Shown here: positions 27,011 to 33,318 of the stretch, piece after piece
Layout of the letters: each line of letters starts with the position of its first letter
Position numbering within the stretch: position 1 is the first letter of the stretch
NCBI GenBank assembly: GCA_031276545.1
Contig: JAISMW010000043.1
Span: 1-33,318 of the forward strand
DNA length: 33,318 bases
DNA from: Tannerellaceae bacterium
GTDB lineage: Bacteria; Bacteroidota; Bacteroidia; Bacteroidales; Tannerellaceae
Reading direction: 5' to 3'
Notes under the pieces: generated by a model
Told to the model about the DNA's origin: nothing
The model's input: the letters and a program-made list of their open reading frames with translations, nothing else
Database searches by the model: none
Program-made: the position numbers and the translations under genes

Positions 27011-27598
27011 TCAAAGCATTCTCAGTGCGCTTTTGATGACCTGTTCCACGGGCAGAGCCGGCGAACCCTTCAGAATAGCGATCACCACCTTGTGCGAAGC
27101 AGCCTTCTGATATCCCAGCATCACCAGGGCCGCCACAGCTTCCTCCACAACGCGTGCATTTCCCATAGCGGTAGCTCCCGACGCGGTGGCGGTATCCACC
27201 TGCTTCACCTTGTTTTTCAGATCCACCAGGATACGCTGTGCCGTCTTCAGTCCGATACCCTTCACGGTGGTAAGTGCCGTTTCATTTTGCGAAGCGATAA
27301 TCTGCATCAGTTCCAGGGGAGGATATGATGACAGTATCGTGCGCGCCGTATTAGGCCCAACCCCCGACACAGAGGTAAGCATCAGAAACAGTTCCCTTTC
27401 CTCCCTGGCAGAAAAGCCGTAGAGCAAACGGGCATCTTCGCGAATCACCTCATAGACATACACCATTCCCTGCCGTTTCCCGTTGTAGGCGCTGTACGTA
27501 TGAAGCGAGATATTCAGTTCATAGCCGATGCCCGCACACTCCAGGATCATCCGTGCCGGAGCAAGCTCCGTAATTTCACCTTTTATATATTCAATCAT
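27011..27598 (-). CDS. ruvA: Holliday junction branch-migration protein RuvA
   Basis: 195-residue subunit that binds four-way junctions and loads the RuvB motor. Domain I (1-62, MIEYIKGEITEL then GIGYELNISL) is the OB fold. Two helix-hairpin-helix motifs follow, SVSGVGPNTA (76-85) and TVKGIGLKTA (111-120). After a flexible linker the RuvB-contacting domain III occupies about 150-195 (EEAVAALVMLGYQ). Length and motifs are standard and the gene is intact. It precedes sprA without a gap. No ruvB or ruvC is nearby. Confidence 0.97.
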   Translation of the reverse strand: MIEYIKGEITELAPARMILECAGIGYELNISLHTYSAYNGKRQGMVYVYEVIREDARLLYGFSAREERELFLMLTSVSGVGPNTARTILSSYPPLELMQIIASQNETALTTVKGIGLKTAQRILVDLKNKVKQVDTATASGATAMGNARVVEEAVAALVMLGYQKAASHKVVIAILKGSPALPVEQVIKSALRML

Positions 27599-27674
27599 GA
27601 TAGTCCCTTCTGCTGATTTGCCTTTAATAACGGTAAGAACAAGCCGTTTATTATTTTAGGCGGGAAAGAATAGT

Positions 27675-27808
27675 GAGCCGTGAACAGCTCATCGTGGTTA
27701 GTGATTAGCAGTTAGCGGTTCGTGAACAGCGGAACGTGAGCAATGGAAGAACGGCAGGAAGGTGTTTCATTGCCACCGTTCGCTAACCACGAACCGCTAA
27801 CTGTTCAC
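27675..27808. repeat. Inverted repeat with short repeated words upstream of ruvA
   Basis: GTTAGCGGTTCGTG (27711-27724) is exactly complementary to CACGAACCGCTAAC (27788-27801), and partial matches extend the arms (AGCG/CGCT). Shorter words of the same composition (GTGAACAG, GTTAGTGATTAGC) are scattered around it. It could fold into a long-loop hairpin. It contains no gene. Confidence 0.7.
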
Positions 27809-27859
27809 CGCGAATCGCTAAAGATTAAATGTACGGTACGTTTGCCCTGCTACGGAGGT

Positions 27860-28190
27860 AGCGCTGTATTTGCAGAAGTTGCTTCGCCGATATGGCAGAG
27901 GTACTATTTCATTTGCAACAGCTCCTTCGTTCGGAAACAAAAATACTATTTCATTTGCAACAGTGCCTTCGTTCGGAAACAAAAGTACTATTTCATTTGC
28001 AACGATACCTTCGTTCAGAAACAAAAGTACTGTTGCATTTGCAACAGTGCCTTCGTTCGGAAACAAATGCACTGTTTCATTTGCAATAGTATATTTGTTC
28101 AGAAATGAAGATGCTATTGTATTTGAAGTAGTATTTTCGTCCGAATACAAATATATGATTACATTTAAAATAGTATCTTCATGAAATTAT
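27860..28190. repeat. Tandem array of seven 42-bp repeats
   Basis: Units begin at 27902, 27944, 27986, 28028, 28070, 28112 and 28154 (TACTATTTCATTTGCAACAG, then TGCCTTCGTTCGGAAACAAA). The last two are diverged, and a degraded copy precedes the first. Because 42 is a multiple of 3 and the unit lacks stop codons in several frames, 14-residue-repeat reading frames appear in several frames on both strands (FICNSAFVRKQKYY and VANEIVLLFPNEGT, for example). That argues against any being a real gene. Confidence 0.9.
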
Positions 28191-28266
28191 GAAGGCATTA
28201 CAGCATTTGTCAAAGTATCTCTGTCATAGTACGGATAAAAAAATATTTTCCGCACACCGTATAAAT

Positions 28267-28298
28267 TCTCCATTTTCCATCTTCCATTCTCCATTCTT
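28267..28298. repeat. Short CCATTYTCCAT-type tandem repeat
   Basis: Four imperfect copies of a 7-8 base CCATTCT/CCATTTT word about 90 bases upstream of the 256-aa gene. Such stretches are common in Bacteroidota intergenic DNA; no function is visible. Confidence 0.6.
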
Positions 28299-28385
28299 AA
28301 AAATCCGTTACTTTTACGGCAGATTCCGGCATTTTCCGGTTGTTTGGGAATTATTGCAGGAATAGCTTCAGTTATACAATAGATT

Positions 28386-29156
28386 ATGCAGGAGAAAAAC
28401 ACGTGGAATACAGCTTTTGAGGCCGACATTCAGGGGATAAGGTTTTCCTGTTCCGACTATAGCGAAATAGGTCAGGGAGGGCCGTGTGTCGGTCGCTTGA
28501 TGAGGAATGGCGCTCTTGTTTTGACCGGATGCTGCGGCCCTTTTATCTATGCGGACGGGTATTTGTATGCATCCGTTATGGAACATCGTTTATTGGGTTA
28601 TATGGAAAAAGGGGATTTCCGGATATGCAGACTGGATGTTTTGGATAACTGCAGGATTGAATATTTGGGAATACCTCGGCGGTATGTTGAACTGGTGGAA
28701 CTTTGTGGCAATAGATTGTTTCATTACTGTACAATGAAGAAGGATGTATTGCTTTATACGGATATTAAGGGTCCGGAGAAAAGTTCGGAAACGGATACTC
28801 CGTTCAACTTCCGGACTGTTATCAGCGGGAAAGGAATAAGGGTGGAATATGTTCTTACGGAACAACTTTCCGGCATGGATATTCCTGTCAGAAATATGAA
28901 GATAAACGAATATGTATTGCCGGAATATACATTCGGCGCTCCGTTTCTTTTTAATGAATCTATGCTGATCGTTCCGGTGTTTAAAGAGAAATTCCGGAAG
29001 ACGGGATTTAATCTTGCAAGAATCGATCTGTCAAATTATCGTATTCATGTCTTTCCGGTATTCAGGAAGATGTTTTATCTGGAGAGTTTCAGAAATGATA
29101 CGGTTTATTATTATGACAGTATGAGTAAGTCCGAACTTTTATGTTACAGTTTCTGA
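28386..29156 (+). CDS. Unknown 256-residue protein, possibly beta-propeller-like
   Basis: I do not recognise this protein. It has no signal peptide or membrane segment and is rich in aromatic and beta-forming residues. Spaced strand-turn units (FIYADGYLYASVMEHRLLGY, CRLDVLDNCRIEYLGIP, LLYTDIKG, VYYYDSMSKSELLCYSF) would fit a small beta-propeller. It carries six cysteines. The base composition is richer in A+T than the neighbouring genes, which suggests a different origin. A weak -7-like word (TACTTTTA, 28309-28316) lies about 70 bases upstream. The ATG at 28386 is the first in frame. Long length with one clear frame supports it being a gene. No operon partner apart from the small frames downstream. 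Confidence 0.6.
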   Translation: MQEKNTWNTAFEADIQGIRFSCSDYSEIGQGGPCVGRLMRNGALVLTGCCGPFIYADGYLYASVMEHRLLGYMEKGDFRICRLDVLDNCRIEYLGIPRRYVELVELCGNRLFHYCTMKKDVLLYTDIKGPEKSSETDTPFNFRTVISGKGIRVEYVLTEQLSGMDIPVRNMKINEYVLPEYTFGAPFLFNESMLIVPVFKEKFRKTGFNLARIDLSNYRIHVFPVFRKMFYLESFRNDTVYYYDSMSKSELLCYSF

Positions 29157-29235
29157 AAGCTTAACCGCTAAAAAGACGGGACCGGAGTTCTTGCGGTGTT
29201 TCAGGAGGAAAAGGAGAGCGCCGGAATTTCTGTAT

Positions 29236-29592
29236 ATGGACAGGGACGGGTATGTCTGCGTGCTGACTTTAGACAGGAAAGCCGGTGACTTTATTGAAAA
29301 CAGGATGCGGAAATGACCGGATATTGGAAACTGAAAAATGATTCTATTCTGATGCTTAACAATAAGTGGTACCGATATGGAAAAACCGGTACGAATCCGA
29401 ATACGGTTCAACTAAAAAACCTGTAAACGGGAAATGATATACCAATACGGGAGATATACCCATCTTTATCTGACCGCTCTTTCGGGAGACAGATGGCGCT
29501 TGAGGACGTATGAAGAACTGTTCTGCGAAGCCCCCCCGGATTGCGATGAATGGATACCGTGCGGCCGGCATCCTCTGTCATACTATAGATGA
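29236..29592 (+). pseudogene. Trail of three small reading frames, possible decayed gene
   Basis: Three small frames follow the 256-aa gene. The first, 29236-29316 (26 aa, MDRDGYVCVLTLDRKAGDF and on), overlaps the second, 29313-29426 (37 aa, MTGYWKLKNDSILMLNNKWY and on), by ATGA. The third, 29434-29592 (52 aa, MIYQYGRYTHLYLTALSGD and on), starts 7 bases later. The first and third share a frame, which is open upstream of 29236 as well. The content is protein-like (DRDGYVCVLTLDR, TALSGDRWRLRTYEELF) but matches nothing I know. Either one gene broken by frameshifts or small coupled genes; the former seems likelier. Confidence 0.35.
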
Positions 29593-29803
29593 GAAAATGT
29601 TTTTCTGCATACAATATAAATTCTCGTGGTGGCGCCGGTACTCGCGACGGTGAAGGACGGTAGCCGGTTCTTGCTCCCGTATGGAGGGAGTGGCGCCCGT
29701 CTTTTTTACGATGTAACGGAAATTTCTTTTTCTGTTGACGGCATTGTCACATCCGCATCTTTACTTTGGCGGCACGAAAATAACCTGATAATAAATTATC
29801 TGT
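29593..29803 (+). promoter_or_regulatory. Leader and candidate promoter of the TonB-dependent receptor
   Basis: TTACTTTG at 29761-29768 differs by one base from TAnnTTTG and lies 35 bases before the ATG at 29804. A G+C-rich block at 29625-29700 with short inverted words (CTCCC/GGGAG around 29672-29688) precedes it. I looked for thiamine and cobalamin riboswitch signatures and see neither. A GTG-initiated frame at 29626 that overlaps the receptor start is probably not a gene. Confidence 0.4.
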
Positions 29804-32296
29804 ATGAAAGCAATGACATGGATATTAACATTTTGCTTACCTGTTTCGCTGTATGGACAGCAAACGAGTGAAACGCCCGATTCGGCAGCCCTGTATTCGG
29901 GTACCTTGCAGGAAGTGGTCGTAAGTGCACAGAAAAGAGACCAGAGCCACGTGGAAGTTCCCGTTACCATAAGCGCCCTGTCATCCGACGCCATCATAAA
30001 ACTTGATGTAAGACAGTTGGACGAACTGTCCGAATTTATACCGGGTATGCAGATACAGTTGCAAAGCCCCAACGATCCGGGATACGTGATACGCGGAGTT
30101 ACGTCGGACGATGGAGATTCCCGCTCGCAGCCACGGGTATCCGTGTATCAGGACGGCGTGTCTATTTCGCGTACCCGCGGATCGGTGGTAGAGCTGTTCG
30201 ATCTGGAGCGGGTTGAAGTGGTAAAGGGGCCTCAGGGAACGCTGTTCGGGCGGGGCGCCGAAATAGGTGCGCTCCATCTTGTCCGCAAAAAACCGGTCAA
30301 CCGCCTGAGCGCCGAACTGTCGGCCGGATACGGGCTGTACAACAGGAAACAGTTGAGCGGCTTTGTAAATACCCCTGTCATAACAGGCCGTTTGCTGAAT
30401 CGTTTCGCGTTTGCCGGTGAAGATCGGGACGGCTTTATCCGGAATCTTTCGGGAGGCCGTCTGAACGGGAAAAGTACCCTCGCCCTGCGCAATTCCACCC
30501 GTTTGTTTGCAGGAGACCATACGATGATAGACCTGGTGGCCGACTTTCAGCGGGACAACTATCCGGGCACTTCCTTCAAGAGCGGACAGTATGCGCCGGC
30601 CGGCGGAGATACAGACCCCAACAGCATGGCCGACTTGGAGCAGGGAGAGAATCTGTATATAAAGAGGAACGTGGGCGGAGGAGCTTTGCTGATCAATCAC
30701 GACCTCAGTCCGAACCTCAAGCTCTCGTCCATTTCGGGCTTCCGGGCATTCCATTCCGACGAATCGTTCGATGCCGACGGCACCGCTTCGCCCATCCTGT
30801 GGGTTTCGGAAATCGCCCGAGGCAAACAGTTCAGCCAGGAGATACGTCTGAATTATACCAACGGCAATAATATCTCGGCTTTCGCAGGTGCAAGCTATTT
30901 CTACGAAGACAACTCGCAGGAAGTGCCCATGCGTATCGACGAACAGGCGCTTTATACGGCCTATACCTCCGGCATACTTCGGCAGATGCTCGCTGCACAG
31001 TTTGGAGCAACGGGCTTTCCTTCCGAACAGATAACGGCTATTGCCGACCTGCTGTTTCCGCCGACGCCGGCGCTTACCGGCGGGAAGCCGAACGTGGCAA
31101 CGCATCTGCCCGATATACGCACAACATTGGAACAAGTCTTCAGCCAACAAACGGGAATGCCCCTGAAACTGGAACAAATCCTGGCATCCCTGCCTGCCGA
31201 CACCCGACAACAACTGATTGGCACCATTGATCTGCTTTCCCGCCATCCGCTGAACGAGTATCATGCCGAAACATACCGGAACACCGGGATTAACAGCGCA
31301 ACGGAACTATTTGCCGACGGCACTTGGGATATGACGCGCAGGCTTAGCCTGACGGCAGGTCTGCGGCTTAGCTACGAGCATCAGGTGGGCGGCTATGAGG
31401 CGGCGGCTTCGGAACAACCGAGCATTTTCGGCCTCCTGCTGAACGGATCGCCCAATTTGATGGTAGCCGTATCGGACGGGAAGATATCGGCCTCCAAGGA
31501 TTTCTACTCCTACGTCATGCGTGCCGCCCTGAATTACATGATTCGGCGAAACAATCTCTATCTGAGTGTCTCCAGAGGCCGCCGGCCGGGCGTTGTTTTT
31601 GTAGAACCGGGTAGCGCCACAATCCTTCAGCCGGAAATTATCTGGAGTTACGAGGCCGGAGTGAAAGGCATCCTGGCCGACGGACGCTTTAGCTACGACC
31701 TGGCGGCTTATTATTACGACTGGAATCATTTCCAAACCAACTCCCTGCGGCAACGGGAAGGGCTTACCCCCGAATACCAGCCCGGCGACGCCGGACGGGC
31801 GCATACCTTCGGCCTGGAAACCGGCCTGAGGTATATGATCATGCCCGGAGTGCAGGTCTCGGCCACCTACGCCTTCATCGACGGGAAGTTTAACGACAGA
31901 GACGAGGACGGCAATGAGCAGGAATACGCCGGACACCGTTTCCGGCTTACGCCCATGCACACGTTTTCGGCAGGCGCAGACCTTTCCTGTCCTCTCCGGA
32001 ACGGAAAGACGGTGTATCTGCGCCCTTCCTTCTCCTACAAGTCGAAAACCTATTTCGAAGACAGCAACGACGAGCTGCTCACGCAAAAGGCCTACGGACT
32101 GCTAAACTTTACGGCCGGCATACGCTTGGGCAGTCCTGCCCGGAAATGGTATTGGGAAATTGGAGCCTACGGCAGGAACATACTGAACGAGAAATATATC
32201 ATTGACGCCGGAAACAGCGGCAACGCCATCGGCTTTCCCACCTTTATCGGCGGAAATCCTGCCACGGCAGGCGTACAAATCAAAATAGGATTTTAA
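29804..32296 (+). CDS. TonB-dependent outer-membrane receptor (siderophore/small-ligand type)
   Basis: 830-residue receptor with a signal peptide (MKAMTWILTFCLPVSLYG). The TonB box LQEVVVSAQKR follows at about 35-45. The plug at about 48-165 carries YVIRGVTSDDGDS, VYQDGVSI, then LFDLERVEVVKGPQGTLFGR. The barrel ends in VQIKIGF with a terminal Phe. It lacks the carboxypeptidase-like N-terminal domain of SusC proteins and has no SusD partner, so it is not a Sus-type importer. The plug wording is of the kind common in Proteobacteria. An unusual stretch at about 380-500 (with TTLEQVFSQQ, LEQILASLP and QQLIGTIDLL) is helix-like and sits where an extracellular loop would be. Single-gene unit; ligand unknown. 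Confidence 0.9.
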   Translation: MKAMTWILTFCLPVSLYGQQTSETPDSAALYSGTLQEVVVSAQKRDQSHVEVPVTISALSSDAIIKLDVRQLDELSEFIPGMQIQLQSPNDPGYVIRGVTSDDGDSRSQPRVSVYQDGVSISRTRGSVVELFDLERVEVVKGPQGTLFGRGAEIGALHLVRKKPVNRLSAELSAGYGLYNRKQLSGFVNTPVITGRLLNRFAFAGEDRDGFIRNLSGGRLNGKSTLALRNSTRLFAGDHTMIDLVADFQRDNYPGTSFKSGQYAPAGGDTDPNSMADLEQGENLYIKRNVGGGALLINHDLSPNLKLSSISGFRAFHSDESFDADGTASPILWVSEIARGKQFSQEIRLNYTNGNNISAFAGASYFYEDNSQEVPMRIDEQALYTAYTSGILRQMLAAQFGATGFPSEQITAIADLLFPPTPALTGGKPNVATHLPDIRTTLEQVFSQQTGMPLKLEQILASLPADTRQQLIGTIDLLSRHPLNEYHAETYRNTGINSATELFADGTWDMTRRLSLTAGLRLSYEHQVGGYEAAASEQPSIFGLLLNGSPNLMVAVSDGKISASKDFYSYVMRAALNYMIRRNNLYLSVSRGRRPGVVFVEPGSATILQPEIIWSYEAGVKGILADGRFSYDLAAYYYDWNHFQTNSLRQREGLTPEYQPGDAGRAHTFGLETGLRYMIMPGVQVSATYAFIDGKFNDRDEDGNEQEYAGHRFRLTPMHTFSAGADLSCPLRNGKTVYLRPSFSYKSKTYFEDSNDELLTQKAYGLLNFTAGIRLGSPARKWYWEIGAYGRNILNEKYIIDAGNSGNAIGFPTFIGGNPATAGVQIKIGF

Positions 32297-32335
32297 TCGT
32301 CATTCTCTCTTGGGGTACGAAATAAATAATTAGCA

Positions 32336-32369
32336 TTACCCCGTACAGGCAAAGTGCAGTGCGGGGTAA
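32336..32369. terminator. Hairpin after the TonB-dependent receptor
   Basis: Perfect 8-bp stem TTACCCCG (32336-32343) and CGGGGTAA (32362-32369) with an 18-base loop, 40 bases after the receptor stop. There is no T-run on the plus strand, so termination is less certain than the inverted repeat itself. Confidence 0.45.
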
Positions 32370-32471
32370 AAGAATGATGAGTAGAGATTTCGGCGAATAG
32401 TTATTTGACAGGTTTATGCTTGCCTTTGTGTCATATAAAAATCAATTGAAGTTTAATAACGGATAAATTTT

Positions 32472-32535
32472 CGTTCGGAAATGGAGGGGCTGTTCCGTTT
32501 GCAGAAGTACCTCCTTCCGATTATGGCGAGATTGG
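32472..32535. repeat. Solitary diverged copy of the 42-bp repeat
   Basis: Aligns without gaps to one unit of the 27.9-28.2 kb array, sharing CGTTCGGAAA at the start, GTTTG in the middle and CAGAAGTACC against CAACAGTGCC. The bases after it (TTCCGATTATGGCGAGA) resemble those just before that array (CGCCGATATGGCAGAG). The repeat is therefore a dispersed element rather than a purely local duplication. Confidence 0.55.
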
Positions 32536-32597
32536 TAAGACGTTTAAGAGACGATGAATGGCTGATGGACGAAAGGCGTACTGCGGATTTTTTCCCC

Positions 32598-32605
32598 TAT
32601 CTTTG
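32598..32605 (+). promoter_or_regulatory. Promoter -7 element of the terminal lipoprotein gene
   Basis: TATCTTTG matches TAnnTTTG and lies 34 bases before the ATG at 32640. No clear -33 TTTG is visible at the usual distance. Confidence 0.5.
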
Positions 32606-32639
32606 CTTGCAAAATTATTCATCTATTCATTTTATTTTT

Positions 32640-33318
32640 ATGAGACACAAAAAAAGCTTATTTCTTTATTTCCTGTTTGTTTCCATGCTGGGCGGGATCG
32701 TTTCGTGCAACAAGGACGATGATAGTTTGTTGTCCGGCAAACCTGTCAGGATTACGTGCAGTAACAGTACCGTCGTGTCTTTTTCATATCAGGCCGACCG
32801 ACTGCAGCGAATTACGGAAAATGCTTCCGGTTCGACTATTGAGTTTACTTACGAAGGAAGCGAATTGTCTGCTCTGCTGATCAGTCCGACGGATCCGGAA
32901 ATAGCGGATGGCAACGGCTACTCAAGATTTGAAAGGACCGGGGAGCGGAAAATCATTGCCGAAAGCGGAGGGGATCCGGCGGGTCATGTTTTTGTGGTGA
33001 AGGAAATCGAACTTGACGCGAATCTTTTTCCCGTAAGCATTACGGAAACGGGCGTTTATTCTATCGGAGAAGGCGGAGTGCAGACGAAAATAAAAGAGGG
33101 CGAATACTCTACGCGCTATACTTGGGATACTTCGGCTAAGCAATTGCTGAAAGAAGAAATCTGCTGTATCGAAACCGGGGAAGTTGTCGCAACGTATGCC
33201 TACCGGTATGACAGCGCTCCCGGAGTGATGAGCCGGATTGACTGCCCGATATGGCTTCATACTTATCGGAATTACGGGAACCACTCTTTGGTGTTCGGAA
33301 CGTACAGGGCGCTCTTTT
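32640..33318 (+). CDS. Bacteroidota lipoprotein, DUF4595-like (3' end outside window)
   Basis: Open from ATG 32640 to the window edge with no stop (226 residues visible). The signal peptide MRHKKSLFLYFLFVSMLGG ends in a lipobox with Cys23 (IVSC), followed by NKDDD, an acidic tag typical of surface lipoproteins in this phylum. The body is a series of beta-strand pairs with Tyr-containing turns (VVSFSYQADRLQRI, TIEFTYEGSELSAL, TRYTWDTSAKQLL, ATYAYRYDSAPGVMSRI). This is the pattern of the DUF4595 lipoproteins, which have a proposed beta-barrel/YD-repeat-like build and no known function. Single gene with its own promoter. Confidence 0.8.
   Translation, partial: MRHKKSLFLYFLFVSMLGGIVSCNKDDDSLLSGKPVRITCSNSTVVSFSYQADRLQRITENASGSTIEFTYEGSELSALLISPTDPEIADGNGYSRFERTGERKIIAESGGDPAGHVFVVKEIELDANLFPVSITETGVYSIGEGGVQTKIKEGEYSTRYTWDTSAKQLLKEEICCIETGEVVATYAYRYDSAPGVMSRIDCPIWLHTYRNYGNHSLVFGTYRALF

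Noticed and set aside
27743..28184. Small proteins with 14-residue repeats on both strands
   Set aside because: Several frames are equally open through the 42-bp repeats, so none is favoured.
7833..28190. CRISPR array
   Set aside because: Spacing is regular, but the segments between repeated words are themselves repeated rather than unique, and no cas gene is present.
29139..29614. Leftward frames opposite the small frames after the 256-aa gene
   Set aside because: Their hydrophobic, low-complexity text is typical of shadows, and the plus-strand frames read more like protein.
29593..29803. Thiamine or cobalamin riboswitch before the TonB receptor
   Set aside because: No conserved box of either class could be found in the leader.
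29626..29871. GTG-initiated 81-codon frame before the TonB receptor
   Set aside because: It overlaps the receptor's signal peptide in another frame and has no recognisable content; the region is better read as a leader.
1..33318. tRNA, rRNA or insertion-sequence genes
   Set aside because: No cloverleaf-like segment, rRNA stretch or transposase motif was seen on either strand.

Overview
This is a Bacteroidales (phylum Bacteroidota) chromosomal segment. The evidence is a SusC/SusD pair, a SprA/Sov giant of the type IX secretion system next to ruvA, a NrtR-type regulator leading a xylose operon, promoters of the TAnnTTTG type, and lipoproteins with Bacteroidota-like signals. SprA makes a T9SS-bearing lineage (Porphyromonas/Tannerella/Parabacteroides-like) more likely than a classical Bacteroides, but the genus cannot be fixed from the sequence alone. 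Coding regions look roughly half G+C by eye. The long intergenic stretches and the 28.4-29.6 kb gene are visibly more A+T-rich.

Layout. 0-1.2 kb: the tail of a possible beta-propeller gene, then a type I signal peptidase (+). 1.2-7.3 kb: a minus-strand susC-susD-oxidoreductase operon with no glycosidase. 7.3-8.6 kb: a gene-free regulatory region with two near-identical dyad sites upstream of susC and an array of about 11 palindrome-bearing 41-bp repeats. 8.6-13.7 kb: the plus-strand xylose operon (regulator, xylulokinase, xylose isomerase, proton symporter), closed by a strong hairpin. 13.7-13.9 kb: a truncated ECF sigma factor. 13.9-18.9 kb: a tight minus-strand operon of three exported proteins: a lipoprotein serine hydrolase, a two-domain fusion of a ChbG/YdjC-like deacetylase with a second copy of that serine hydrolase, and a Gfo/Idh/MocA oxidoreductase. 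18.9-19.6 kb: a 21-bp repeat array. 19.6-27.6 kb: ruvA-sprA (minus). 27.6-28.4 kb: a 42-bp repeat array and an inverted repeat. 28.4-29.6 kb: an unknown 256-aa gene and a trail of small reading frames. 29.8-32.3 kb: a stand-alone TonB-dependent receptor. 32.6 kb to the end: a lipoprotein running off the window.

How the genes work together. The xylose block is a complete import, isomerisation and phosphorylation route delivering xylulose 5-phosphate, with its own regulator. The SusC/SusD pair imports an unidentified oligosaccharide or glycoconjugate, and an exported oxidoreductase-fold enzyme may act on it. The fusion operon looks like a periplasmic deacylation/deacetylation module that also ends in a Gfo/Idh/MocA protein; its substrate is unknown, and it is the best candidate here for an undescribed system. 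A second theme is three unrelated tandem arrays in three gene-free gaps with periods of 41, 21 and 42 bp, all near whole multiples of two helical turns.
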